Assembly (NCBI GenBank): GCA_964293305.1
Contig: CAXYYO010000011.1
Coordinates: 1 to 64,000, forward strand
Length of the DNA stretch: 64,000 bases
Source: CALAGJ01 sp964293305
Lineage (GTDB): Bacteria; Bacteroidota; Bacteroidia; Chitinophagales; Chitinophagaceae
Reading direction: 5' to 3'
This document shows positions 44,020 through 53,381 of this stretch, piece by piece. Numbering within the stretch: position 1 is the first letter of the stretch; each line of letters opens with the position of its first letter. The position numbers and the translations under genes were made by a program. The notes beneath the pieces are model-generated. The model saw only the letters and a program-made list of their open reading frames with translations. It was not told the DNA's origin and ran no database searches.

Positions 44020-45448
44020 AACAGATCCAAAAGACATTGTGCCTTTTGGGCAGAAAGTAGCTTTTGGTGCCGGCAATCTTACCAATCAACTATTACCGGC
44101 GGCCTTAGGTGTATTTATGTTTTTCTTAGTAGTAGGCTTTGGTATGAATCCTACAAAAGCTGGTATCCTTGCTGCCATACCAAGATTTATTGATGCCATT
44201 CTCGATCCTATCATGGGATATATCTCAGACAATACAAGGTCCAAATGGGGTCGTAGAAAACCTTATATTTTTGGAGGTGCTATCATTACGGGATTGTCTT
44301 TTATACTCATGTGGCAATTAAAAATACCTGTAGAAGGAAATAATAATGAAACGTATAATTTCATTTACTTCCTTATCATGTCTGTGGTTTTTTATTTAGG
44401 GTATACTGTTTTTGCAGCACCATTAATAGGGTTAGGATATGAAATGACACCAGACTATAATGAGCGTACTCGGTTAATGGCCATGAGCCAAATTATGGGT
44501 CAAATAGCATGGATGATTGCACCTTGGTTTTGGTTTCTTATTTCTAGGCCTGAAATATTTCCAAATGCCCCTACAGGTGTAAGACAACTCTCTGTTTGGG
44601 TAGGTGTATTGTGTTTGATAATGGGTATAATGCCAGCTATCTTTTGCAAAGAGGTTGATCAAGCTAATCTACAGGGTCAAACAAAATTATCTATGAAAGA
44701 TTTAGTTGCCAATATGAAACATTTTTTTGGCGACATTAAAAAAACAATCACTAACAAACCATTCTTACGACTATGTGGAGCTACTTTTTTAGTATTTAAT
44801 GGATTTCAAATAGTGGCACAGTTTGCCTTCTTCATCATTATCTTTTATATGTATAATGGAGATCAGGCAGCGGCAGGTCAGTGGCCAGCATGGTTTGGAA
44901 CTGTAAGTGCTTTAGTTACTGCTACTTTGGTTATTCCAATCATCACATACATGTCCACAAAAATTGGTAAGAGAAACGCATTTATTGTTTCTACTATTAT
45001 ATCCATTGTTGGATATTCACTTAAATGGTTTGGATTTTCACCGGGCAATCCTTGGTTAATGTTTATGCCCATACCATTGATGTCATTTGGTATAGGTGGT
45101 TTATTCACTTTAATGATGAGTATGACTGCTGATGTATGTGATTATGATGAATTAAAAAATGGAATGCCACGCAAAGAAGCATTGTTTGGCGCAGTGTACT
45201 GGTGGATGGTTAAATTAGGAACATCATTAGCATTGTTTATAAGTGGAGTGGTACTGAGCAGCGTTGGGTTTGATCAAAACGCCAAAGAACAATCAGCATC
45301 TGCTATAACTGCACTGCGTATGGCTGATGTTATTGTGCCATCAATAGCAGGGCTGCTTGCCATTGTAGTAATGTGGGGATATAATATTTCTGAAAAAAGA
45401 GCCATTGAAATCAGAGAAGAATTAATCATTAGAAGAGGTAAATTATAA
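44006..45448 (+). CDS. MFS/GPH-type sugar:cation symporter
   Basis: 480 residues with about 12 transmembrane helices. GPH-family features are 'GAGNLTNQLLPAALGVFMFFL' at the start, 'DAILDPIMGYISDNTRSKWGRRKPYIF' (the conserved first cytoplasmic loop) and 'SMTADVCDYDELKNGMPRKEALFGAVYWWMVKLG'. It should import oligosaccharides or glucose with H+ or Na+. The N-terminus overlaps GH30 by 14 bases. It is paralogous to the membrane half of the next gene, which adds an enzyme domain that this protein lacks. Confidence 0.9.
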   Translation: MTKSKTDPKDIVPFGQKVAFGAGNLTNQLLPAALGVFMFFLVVGFGMNPTKAGILAAIPRFIDAILDPIMGYISDNTRSKWGRRKPYIFGGAIITGLSFILMWQLKIPVEGNNNETYNFIYFLIMSVVFYLGYTVFAAPLIGLGYEMTPDYNERTRLMAMSQIMGQIAWMIAPWFWFLISRPEIFPNAPTGVRQLSVWVGVLCLIMGIMPAIFCKEVDQANLQGQTKLSMKDLVANMKHFFGDIKKTITNKPFLRLCGATFLVFNGFQIVAQFAFFIIIFYMYNGDQAAAGQWPAWFGTVSALVTATLVIPIITYMSTKIGKRNAFIVSTIISIVGYSLKWFGFSPGNPWLMFMPIPLMSFGIGGLFTLMMSMTADVCDYDELKNGMPRKEALFGAVYWWMVKLGTSLALFISGVVLSSVGFDQNAKEQSASAITALRMADVIVPSIAGLLAIVVMWGYNISEKRAIEIREELIIRRGKL

Positions 45449-45470
45449 ATTTAAAATAAATTTTCAATAC

Positions 45471-47813
45471 ATGTCAAACCATACAGGATCAGTTGCTAAA
45501 GTACCCATGATTCAAAAAATAGCTTTCGGACTTGGCATGCTTGCCAATCAAATGTTTCCGGCAGCTTTGGGCATATTCATGGTAGTGCTGGTAGAAGATT
45601 TAAAATTTCCTGCATGGATGTGGGGTTTCTTATTTTTTGTACCACGCATATTTGATGCTTTTGTAGATCCCATCATGGGTTTTATAACTGACAATACCAA
45701 GTCAAAGTGGGGAAGAAGAAGGCAGTATGTATTTGCTGGTGCCATTCTAATGGGCATTTCATTTATTGCCATGTGGCAGCTATACAGAGAAAATGGTATT
45801 GATTATAATTTCATTTATTTCCTCATCTGGTCTTTTCTGTTTTATTTAGGATTATCAATATTCAGTGTACCTTATGTAGCCATGGGATATGAAATGAGTG
45901 ACGATTTTCATGAGCGCACAAGTATCATGGCCATTTCCCAATGGATTGGTCATTGGGCTTGGGTTATAGCACCTTGGTTTTGGGTGGTTATGTATGATAA
46001 AGGGTGGTTTGTAAATGCCGATACAGCCACAAGAACGCTGGCTATATGGGTAGGTGTGGTTTGTATGCTACTCGCCATGACGCCTGCCTTTTTTATTAAA
46101 AGTAAATCTACATTAAACGAAGAGAGTTATACACCATTAAGTATGAAAACAATTGGTGGTAGTCTCAAAGAAATATTTGAAAGTTTTAAAGAAGCATTCA
46201 AGCTTAAAGCATTTAGAAAACTCTGTATAGCTACATTTTTTATCTTCAATGCATTCAACACAGTAGCAGGGTTTACTTTCTTCATTGTTGTATATCATTT
46301 GTTTGGCGGCAAAGCAGAAGATGCGGGTATCTGGCCTACATTATTTGGTAGTGTGGGTGCATTGGTTACTACATTTATTGTTATTCCAATAGTCTCTTTT
46401 ATTTCAAAGAAAATGGGTAAAAAATCTGCGTTCTTGTTATGTCAGGGCATATCCATTCTTGGTTATATTATGTTGTGGTTTTTCTTTATCCCGGGCAAGC
46501 CATATATGTTTCTTTTTGCATTACCATTTTTCTCTTTTGGCATAGGAAGTTTATTTACTTTGATGATGAGTATGACCGCAGATGTATGCGATATGGATGA
46601 ACTTTCATCAGGAAAAAGAAGGGAAGGAATTTTTGGTGCTATCTATTGGTGGATGGTGAAATTTGGGTTTGCCATTGCAGGTTTATTAACCGGAGTTATT
46701 ATGTCTGGGGTTGGCTTTGTGCCGGGTGCAGACACACAGGCAGATGGCGCTATTACAGGGCTACGATTATTTTTCTCAGGCATACCCATTGCAGGTACAT
46801 TAATAGCCATGTGGGTAATGCGAAATTATGATTTGAATGAAGAAAAAGCTAGAGAAATAAAAGCAGAATTAGATAGAAGAAAAGCTAGTCCAAAAATATC
46901 TTCTGGATACCAGGCCGGAAATTTGTGGCAGAGAGCAAGCCATCTTCAACTGCCTCATTTTACAGGAGCCCCCTTACAGCAAATGACTGAAGATAAAATT
47001 AAAGAAATGTTTGCCTTTCAACTAAAAAAAGGAGTACATGGTCTATGTTTTAGTCCTTATCTTGAAGGTCAAGATGCAGGGGATATATTGATTGAATCAG
47101 AAACAAAAGCAAGGGTGGAAATTGTGGCGCCTCATACCCAGTGGGTCCGTTCTTTCTCAACTACAGCAGGTCATGAAATCATTCCATCATTTGCAAAAGA
47201 AAAAGGACTGAAAACAGTAGCCGGGGCATGGATAAGTAATGATAAATTGCAAAATGAAAAAGAAATTGCAAACCTTATACAACTTGCAAAAGCGGGTAAA
47301 GTTGATATAGCAACAGTAGGCAATGAAGTTTTGCTGCGCAATGAATTAAATACAGCTGATCTTGTAGCATATATTAACAAGGTAAAGGAAGCAGTACATC
47401 CGGTGCCGGTTAGTTATGTTGATGCCTATTTTCAATGGATAGAACATCCGGAGTTGATAGATGCTTGCGATATGGTGATGATAAATTGCTATCCATTCTG
47501 GGAGGGTTCATCAATCGAAAATAGCTTGGATGATTTACGAAAAATGTATTTACTGATGAAGCAATCTGCTCCAAATAAAAAAGTTATTATTGCAGAAACC
47601 GGATGGCCAAGTGAAGGGGATAATATAAATAATGCAACACCCTCTACGCTGAATGCTCAAAAATATTTTCTAGCAGTACAGGAATGGGCTATCAAAGAAA
47701 ATATTGAGCTCTTCTATTTTTCATCTTTTGATGAAACATGGAAAATAAAACAAGAAGGAGCATTGGGAGCTAGATGGGGCATTTGGAATAAGGATGAAAA
47801 ATTAAAATATTAA
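45471..47813 (+). CDS. Fusion of MFS/GPH sugar transporter and GH17 glycosidase
   Basis: 780 residues in one uninterrupted frame. Residues 1 to about 455 are a 12-helix GPH/MFS carrier (DAFVDPIMGFITDNTKSKWGRRRQYVF; MTADVCDMDELSSGKRREGIFGAIYWW). A charged linker follows (about 456-483, NEEKAREIKAELDRRK). Residues from about 484 to the end form a GH17-like barrel with acid/base Glu619 (TVGNEV) and nucleophile Glu709 (IAETGWPS). Their 90-residue spacing is identical to that in the next gene. Because GPH carriers have both ends in the cytoplasm, the enzyme should face the cytosol at the exit of the carrier. It would then trim imported beta-glucan oligomers as they enter. 15 bases separate it from the next GH17. 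Confidence 0.9.
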   Translation: MSNHTGSVAKVPMIQKIAFGLGMLANQMFPAALGIFMVVLVEDLKFPAWMWGFLFFVPRIFDAFVDPIMGFITDNTKSKWGRRRQYVFAGAILMGISFIAMWQLYRENGIDYNFIYFLIWSFLFYLGLSIFSVPYVAMGYEMSDDFHERTSIMAISQWIGHWAWVIAPWFWVVMYDKGWFVNADTATRTLAIWVGVVCMLLAMTPAFFIKSKSTLNEESYTPLSMKTIGGSLKEIFESFKEAFKLKAFRKLCIATFFIFNAFNTVAGFTFFIVVYHLFGGKAEDAGIWPTLFGSVGALVTTFIVIPIVSFISKKMGKKSAFLLCQGISILGYIMLWFFFIPGKPYMFLFALPFFSFGIGSLFTLMMSMTADVCDMDELSSGKRREGIFGAIYWWMVKFGFAIAGLLTGVIMSGVGFVPGADTQADGAITGLRLFFSGIPIAGTLIAMWVMRNYDLNEEKAREIKAELDRRKASPKISSGYQAGNLWQRASHLQLPHFTGAPLQQMTEDKIKEMFAFQLKKGVHGLCFSPYLEGQDAGDILIESETKARVEIVAPHTQWVRSFSTTAGHEIIPSFAKEKGLKTVAGAWISNDKLQNEKEIANLIQLAKAGKVDIATVGNEVLLRNELNTADLVAYINKVKEAVHPVPVSYVDAYFQWIEHPELIDACDMVMINCYPFWEGSSIENSLDDLRKMYLLMKQSAPNKKVIIAETGWPSEGDNINNATPSTLNAQKYFLAVQEWAIKENIELFYFSSFDETWKIKQEGALGARWGIWNKDEKLKY

Positions 47814-47827
47814 ATCAACACATATAT

Positions 47828-48724
47828 ATGTCATTTAGAAAAGAAAACATATTATCACTTCGGCCAGATTCAGCAAGTAGCTATGTAGCCGGTGAATCAG
47901 AAGATACGCTTAAAGATTTATTTGCAGAAATAATGCAAAATGGGGTACATGGATTTTGTTTCAGTTTATATGAAGATGGACAAAAACCGGGTGATATCAT
48001 TTCTGAGGCACAGGTGCGTCGCCGCATGAATATCTTAAAGCCGCATACAAAATGGATACGTTCATTTTCCTGCACAGAGGGAAATGAATGGATACCTCGA
48101 ATAGCTAAAGAAATGGGCATTAAAACCCTAGTAGGTGCATGGCTTGGCAATGATCCTGAAATTAATAAAAGAGAAATTGAAGGATTACTTCAGTTAGCCA
48201 AAGAAGGTTTGGTAGATATTGCTGCGGTGGGCAATGAAGTGATGTACAGAAAAGATCTTACCGAAGATGAATTACTCGAATTCATCCACCATGTAAAATC
48301 TGAAATACCACATATACCCGTTGGCTATGTAGATGCATATTATGAGTTTTCTCATAGACATAGAATTACAGAAGCTTGCGATGTTATACTCTGCAATTGT
48401 TATCCATTCTGGGAAGGATGCCCCATTGATAATTCATTGGATTATATGAAGCAAATGTATTATCAAGCCAAAGCGGCAGCCAATGGAAAGGAAGTAATCA
48501 TAACAGAAACGGGCTGGCCAAGTATGGGTGAAACGCTCAAAGGCTCTGTACCATCAGAAAAAAGTTCAAGAGATTATTTTATTAATACACAATTATGGTC
48601 AGCCAATGATAATATACCCACATTCTATTTTTCATCTTTTGATGAGTCTTGGAAGGTAGGGGCGGAAGGTGTGGTAGGCGCTTACTGGGGCATTTGGGAT
48701 AAGCATGAAAATCTGAAATACTAA
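47828..48724 (+). CDS. GH17-like glycosidase, cytoplasmic, paralogue of the fusion's enzyme domain
   Basis: 298 residues, no signal peptide. It aligns along its length with the C-terminal half of the preceding transporter fusion: GVHGFCFSLYEDGQKPGDI, LKPHTKWIRSFSCTEG, VDIAAVGNEVMYRKDL, CNCYPFWEGCPIDNSLD, and the shared ending WGIWDKHENLKY. Acid/base Glu137 and nucleophile Glu227 (ITETGWPS) are both present. Probably a soluble partner hydrolysing or transglycosylating beta-1,3-glucan oligomers in the cytosol. It seems to have arisen by duplication of the same domain, before or after fusion. The next gene starts after 2 bases. Confidence 0.85.
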   Translation: MSFRKENILSLRPDSASSYVAGESEDTLKDLFAEIMQNGVHGFCFSLYEDGQKPGDIISEAQVRRRMNILKPHTKWIRSFSCTEGNEWIPRIAKEMGIKTLVGAWLGNDPEINKREIEGLLQLAKEGLVDIAAVGNEVMYRKDLTEDELLEFIHHVKSEIPHIPVGYVDAYYEFSHRHRITEACDVILCNCYPFWEGCPIDNSLDYMKQMYYQAKAAANGKEVIITETGWPSMGETLKGSVPSEKSSRDYFINTQLWSANDNIPTFYFSSFDESWKVGAEGVVGAYWGIWDKHENLKY

Positions 48725-48726
48725 GC

Positions 48727-49668
48727 ATGAATTTTTTTGATCAATATGGCTTGAAGCCTGCAAAAGCAATTTGCTATTCCGGGTTTAGAAATGGGCAGCA
48801 GCCGGGCAGCATCTATCCGTCTTATGAGGAGGTGAAAGAAGATTTGTTATTACTTCAAAACGAATGGAAATATCTTCGCTTATATGATTGTGATACTCAT
48901 GCGCAAACAGTTCTTGATGTTATTCATAAAGAACAGTTTGATTTTAAAATAATGCTTGGGGCGTATATAGAAGCTGAAATGAATAATTTTGGTTGCCCTT
49001 GGGGGGGTGGTGTTTTTGAGGAAAAGCAATTGGAAGTAAATGCTCTACGCAATGAGCAGAAAATAAAACAACTCATTGAATACGCAAATCAGTTTCCCGA
49101 TATTATTTTTTCCTTATCTGTGGGCAATGAGGCTTGTGTTGATTGGACAGATCATTTTGTGCCTGTAAGCAAAGTAGCTGAGTATGCCAATTTGGTAAAG
49201 AAAAATGCCAAACAGCCAGTTACATTCTGCGAAAACTATTTGCCTTGGATCAATCAATTGAAGCCTGCCATTGAAGCATTTGATTTTATATCCATACATA
49301 CTTACCCAGTATGGGAGTATAAGCATATTCATGAATCAATAGAATATACAAAGCAAAATTATTATGCTGTAGCTAATCAATTTCCTGATAAAATTGTTAC
49401 CATAACAGAAGCTGGATGGGCTACCAATTCAAATGGAAGAGGTATAAACCCAGAGCATGTGAATGAAGAAAATCAAAAGATATATTTTGAAAGTCTGATG
49501 GAATGGAGTGAAAAGGAAAAAATATTGACCTGTTTTTTTGAAGCATTTGATGAACCTTGGAAAGGCTCAAATCATCCTATGGAACCAGAAAAGCACTGGG
49601 GATTATTTAGGGAAAATAGAAGTCCTAAGTTGTCAATGCAGCACAAAAATATCCTCACTTTTAATTAA
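48727..49668 (+). CDS. GH17-like glycosidase, cytoplasmic, second lineage
   Basis: 313 residues, no signal peptide. The acid/base is Glu135 (LSVGNEACVDW) and the nucleophile Glu228 (ITEAGWAT). Other motifs are 'KAICYSGFRNGQQPGSIYPS', 'FDFISIHTYPVWEY' and 'FEAFDEPWKGSNHPMEPEKHWGLF'. It groups with the GH17 lipoprotein of this locus rather than with the transporter-fused type, so two GH17 lineages each have a cytoplasmic member here. Two bases from the preceding gene, so certainly in the same operon. The exact activity (exo-glucosidase or transglycosylase) is unknown. Confidence 0.82.
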   Translation: MNFFDQYGLKPAKAICYSGFRNGQQPGSIYPSYEEVKEDLLLLQNEWKYLRLYDCDTHAQTVLDVIHKEQFDFKIMLGAYIEAEMNNFGCPWGGGVFEEKQLEVNALRNEQKIKQLIEYANQFPDIIFSLSVGNEACVDWTDHFVPVSKVAEYANLVKKNAKQPVTFCENYLPWINQLKPAIEAFDFISIHTYPVWEYKHIHESIEYTKQNYYAVANQFPDKIVTITEAGWATNSNGRGINPEHVNEENQKIYFESLMEWSEKEKILTCFFEAFDEPWKGSNHPMEPEKHWGLFRENRSPKLSMQHKNILTFN

Positions 49669-49809
49669 ATATTTTTATGAAATATTTTCTACAAACAGAA
49701 GCATCAAAATGCTTAGAAAAAATTGGAAAGGCTCCGCCTTAATTGTCTTTCTGCAATTATCGAACCCTCTGTACTTAAAAACGTTTTTCCACTATTTAAA
49801 AAATAAACT

Positions 49810-52158
49810 ATGTTTAAAAAATTTACATGCATGCTCAGCCTTCTGGTATTTGCCTTATCAGCAAATGCACAGTTGGTAGTATTTTCGGATGATTATGCTC
49901 CAGGCGTAACATTCGCAGCTTTTGGTGGCTCCACCAACACACTTTCTATTGACAATAGTCAAAGTTATTCAGGTACTTCTTCTCTAAAAATACCTGTTAC
50001 TGCCGGCTATACAGGTGGTGCATTAGTAGCCCCTGCACCCACAGATTTAAGCGCTTACACAGCACTCACATTTTGGGCAAAAAATGATAATCCAGCATTC
50101 AAATTAGATGGTGTGGGTATTGCCAACAATGCAACCACTACCGTATATGCAGTAGAGCGCAATGGTGTAGTGCTATCAGCTACATGGACCAAGTATTATA
50201 TCCCAATTCCTGTTGCTTCAAAGCTTACTGCAGAAACTGGTCTATTCCATTTTGCAGAAGGAGCTGGTGAGGGTGCATATAATATTTGGATAGATGATAT
50301 TCAATATGAAAATGTATCAAGTATCCTCTTAGGAACCCCAACTGCAGCATTTGCTACTGAATCAATTACAAAAGCTGCCGGAGAAGGATTTAATCCAAAT
50401 GGTACCGTTTCTACTTATCCTATTGTAGCAGAAGGTGCCATGCAAACTGCTAGACCTTATTTTACATGGATGAGTTCAAATAGTGCTGTAGCAACCATCG
50501 ACAACTTAGGAGCTGGTACAGCAGTAGCACAAGGTACAGCTACCATATCAGCCATGCTGGGAACTATTGCCGCAGCAGGCAGTCTTACTGTAAATGTTAC
50601 AGCTCCATTGGAACAACCTTCAGCACCTGCGCCTACTCCTCCTGCTAGAAATACTACTGATGTAATTTCACTTTTCAGTAATGCATATTCAAATAACGCG
50701 GTGGATACTTGGTCAACAGGTTGGAGTAGTGGCAATCATAAATACACAGAATTGCAGATAGCTGGTAACGATACAAAAAAATATGAACTCTATCATTTTG
50801 CCGGAATTGAATTCTTTGCAGCTCCAGTTGATGCTACAAATATGGAATTTATGCATTTAGATGTTTGGACATCTAATGGTACAAGCCTTGATGTTAGGTT
50901 GGTAGATTTTACTGGTGTTTCACCCACCGAAGCTACAGTTACAAGTGCAACAGCAACTGGTCAATGGGTTGCTTTAGATATTCCGCTTAGCAGTTTCACA
51001 ACACTAAGTTCAAGATCAAAATTGTCCCAAATGCTTTTATTGGTTCCACCAAGCACTTCGGCAACATATTTTGTAGATAACATATACTTCTACAAGGGAG
51101 GTGGTTCTATGGGTTCTGAACCAACAACAGCAGCCCCAACACCTACAGGAAACCCAGAAGGTGTTATATCTTTATTTAGCAACGCCTATACAAATGAACC
51201 GGTAGATACATGGTCTGCACCATGGGATCAAGCTGATGTAGCTGATGTACAAGTGGCAGGTGATGATACAAAAAAATACACCAATCTAACATTTGCAGGT
51301 ATAGAGTTTACAACTAATCAAATTGATGCTTCAACAATGGATTATTATCATGTTGATATCTGGACACCAGATGCTACAAATTTTAATATCAAGTTAGTTG
51401 ATTTTGGTGCTGATGGAGCTTATGCCGGTGGAGATGATACTGAATCTGAATTATCTTTTACACCTACACTTAGTGGATGGGTTAGTTATGATATTCCTTT
51501 GGCAGACTTTACCGCACTAGCATCAAGAGCACACCTTGCACAGATGTTATTTATATCTTCTACCAGCACAGTTTATGTAGATAATGTTTACTTCTATAAC
51601 AAACTACTTCCTGTAAGCTTTAGCGGCTTTAATGTAAGTAAGAAAGGAAACACTTCATTACTAAAATGGAGTACCGCTACTGAAATAAATAATAAAGGAT
51701 TTGCAGTAGAAAGAAGTACAGATGGCAATAGTTGGAAAGAAATATTATTTGTAAAATCAACTGTTGTAAACAGTACTTCAACAAATAACTATACTGCTAC
51801 AGATGCTTTACCAATACAAGGCAAGAATTATTATCGTATCAAACAAGTAGATCTTGATGGAAAGTCAACCATCACCAATGTACAGAGTTTAGACTTCGAT
51901 AAAATTGGAAACATTTTCTCTGTATATCCAAATCCGGTTAGAAATATCATGAATATCAAACTGGGTCAGATACAAAATAATGCAGTGAGTTACCAATTGA
52001 TGAGCAGTAATGGTAAAGTAGTATTGAATGGTAAATTTGATAAGCAACTGTCCCTTACAAGCCAAACTTTAAATGTAAGTAATTTGGCACACGGCACATA
52101 TATCATGATGCTTGCTGATGGTAGTCAAAAACAAACAATGACAATCATTATCAATTAA
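49810..52158 (+). CDS. T9SS-exported multi-CBM beta-glucan-binding protein
   Basis: 782 residues. The signal peptide (to about residue 20, ...SANAQ) precedes a CBM11-like jelly-roll (about 25-165) and a BIG2-like domain (about 170-265). Two copies of the second binding module follow (about 285-430 and 440-595, each with DVISLFSNAYxN ... VDTWS, GIEF, TYFVDNIYFY/TVYVDNVYFY). A fibronectin-like domain (about 600-690) and a C-terminal T9SS type A sorting domain (about 695-782, SVYPNPVRNIMNIKLG ... HGTYIMMLADGSQKQTMTIIIN) complete it. It is the module-for-module secreted twin of the lipoprotein in block A. No enzyme domain. It lies 141 bases after the last GH17 and ends at a strong terminator. Confidence 0.8.
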   Translation: MFKKFTCMLSLLVFALSANAQLVVFSDDYAPGVTFAAFGGSTNTLSIDNSQSYSGTSSLKIPVTAGYTGGALVAPAPTDLSAYTALTFWAKNDNPAFKLDGVGIANNATTTVYAVERNGVVLSATWTKYYIPIPVASKLTAETGLFHFAEGAGEGAYNIWIDDIQYENVSSILLGTPTAAFATESITKAAGEGFNPNGTVSTYPIVAEGAMQTARPYFTWMSSNSAVATIDNLGAGTAVAQGTATISAMLGTIAAAGSLTVNVTAPLEQPSAPAPTPPARNTTDVISLFSNAYSNNAVDTWSTGWSSGNHKYTELQIAGNDTKKYELYHFAGIEFFAAPVDATNMEFMHLDVWTSNGTSLDVRLVDFTGVSPTEATVTSATATGQWVALDIPLSSFTTLSSRSKLSQMLLLVPPSTSATYFVDNIYFYKGGGSMGSEPTTAAPTPTGNPEGVISLFSNAYTNEPVDTWSAPWDQADVADVQVAGDDTKKYTNLTFAGIEFTTNQIDASTMDYYHVDIWTPDATNFNIKLVDFGADGAYAGGDDTESELSFTPTLSGWVSYDIPLADFTALASRAHLAQMLFISSTSTVYVDNVYFYNKLLPVSFSGFNVSKKGNTSLLKWSTATEINNKGFAVERSTDGNSWKEILFVKSTVVNSTSTNNYTATDALPIQGKNYYRIKQVDLDGKSTITNVQSLDFDKIGNIFSVYPNPVRNIMNIKLGQIQNNAVSYQLMSSNGKVVLNGKFDKQLSLTSQTLNVSNLAHGTYIMMLADGSQKQTMTIIIN

Positions 52159-52226
52159 GTTAGAAAATAAAATTCACCATTTTTTGGTGAAAAAATATTG
52201 CTGAAATAGATTCAGATAATATGTAG

Positions 52227-52258
52227 AGAGGCTGTCTTTTTAGGCAGCCTCTTTTTTT
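52227..52258 (+). terminator. Rho-independent terminator ending the beta-glucan locus
   Basis: An eight-base-pair stem agaggctg / cagcctct with a ten-base loop is followed by a T tract. A weaker hairpin (ttcacca / tggtgaa, 52173-52191) lies just upstream. Confidence 0.9.
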
Positions 52259-52352
52259 ACTGATTAATGAGTTGTATGGTATAAATTTATAATTCATTGA
52301 GAAAAATCTCATCATAATTTTTTTTACTTTTATTTTATCCTAATATAACAAG

Positions 52353-52853
52353 ATGGAAACAATTAAACTTAGACCCTGGCATATGGAAGATGCAGGCCCA
52401 CTTTCAATTATGGCCAATAATAAAAAGATATGGGATAATGTGAGAGATCGACTTCCAAACCCCTACACCCTAGAGGATGCAAAAGCATGGATTGCCTCCA
52501 CAAAAAAAGAAAAACCAGCCTTGAATTTTTGTATTGAATATGATGGATGGATAGCTGGTAGTGCAGGTATTCTTTTACAGGATGATATATATAGAAAATC
52601 TGCAGAGGTGGGCTATTTTATTGCAGAGCCATACTGGGGTAAGGGAATAGCAACAAAAGCGCTACAGATATTGCTGGAATATACACAAAATAATTTTGAT
52701 TTCGTTCGGATTTATGCAACCACCTTTGCTCACAATCATGCGTCTCAACAAGTGCTTCGCAAGAATAATTTTTATTTAGAATCTATTCGCAGAAAAGCAA
52801 CCTTTAAGAATGATACTTTAATGGATGATATGGTTTGGGTAAAGTGGTTATAA
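52353..52853 (+). CDS. GNAT family acetyltransferase (RimJ/RimL-like)
   Basis: 166 residues. It starts 'METIKLRPWHMEDAGPLSIMANNKKIWDNVRDRLPNPYTLEDAKAWI', the usual N-terminus of RimJ/RimL-type acetyltransferases. The acetyl-CoA loop 'AEPYWGKGIATKALQILLEY' lies near residue 90 and 'HNHASQQVLRKNNF' near 125. It acetylates an amine, possibly a protein N-terminus. It stands alone after the terminator of the glucan locus; its neighbour on the other side is convergent. Confidence 0.9.
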   Translation: METIKLRPWHMEDAGPLSIMANNKKIWDNVRDRLPNPYTLEDAKAWIASTKKEKPALNFCIEYDGWIAGSAGILLQDDIYRKSAEVGYFIAEPYWGKGIATKALQILLEYTQNNFDFVRIYATTFAHNHASQQVLRKNNFYLESIRRKATFKNDTLMDDMVWVKWL

Positions 52854-52880
52854 AATGTTGAAATCAAATATTACAGGTTG

Positions 52881-53369
52881 TCAAATCTGGTCATCTTTAT
52901 ATGACCATAAACGAAACTGTACCAAGTGGTGTAATGCGTGTTTATAAAGTAAATGAACATTGTCTTCATAATTGAGCCACCCAAAAATTGGATTAAGTGT
53001 GATGTGGTTTTTGTCAGACTTAAAACTATTAAAAAATAGATCAGATTCTACAATCAATGCTGCCAAAGCAAGTTCCATATTTTTATGCTTCACAGGAGCG
53101 GGTTCATCAGGCAGAAAAGCGCTTTTTGTATTTTCCCGAAATGGCTTGTTGTTTCTTAAAAATGATTGCATTTTTTCAATATGATCTTCCGATGTCAATA
53201 AAACTATATTGGGCATAGTACCAGATGCTATGCGATATGCATCAGAAAAATGCTCCACCATTTGCTGTGCATTCAATACACCCCAAGTACCTTTTGCAGT
53301 GGGTGATAATGATGATAAAAGCCTGCTGAAGTCATTTTGCAGAAAACCAGTTTTGGCTATTACATCCAT
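52881..53369 (-). CDS. DinB-like protein (DUF1569 type)
   Basis: 162 residues, helical. 'KGTWGVLNAQQMVEHFSDAYRIASG' and 'LNPIFGWLNYEDNVHLLYKHALHHLVQFRLW' place histidines in the DinB four-helix-bundle positions that bind a metal in related proteins. DinB-superfamily members include thiol-dependent S-transferases, but no specific function can be given. It starts 12 bases after the AraC-type gene on the same strand, so that regulator probably controls it. Confidence 0.65.
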   Translation of the reverse strand: MDVIAKTGFLQNDFSRLLSSLSPTAKGTWGVLNAQQMVEHFSDAYRIASGTMPNIVLLTSEDHIEKMQSFLRNNKPFRENTKSAFLPDEPAPVKHKNMELALAALIVESDLFFNSFKSDKNHITLNPIFGWLNYEDNVHLLYKHALHHLVQFRLWSYKDDQI

Positions 53370-53381
53370 TTATATGTTTAT

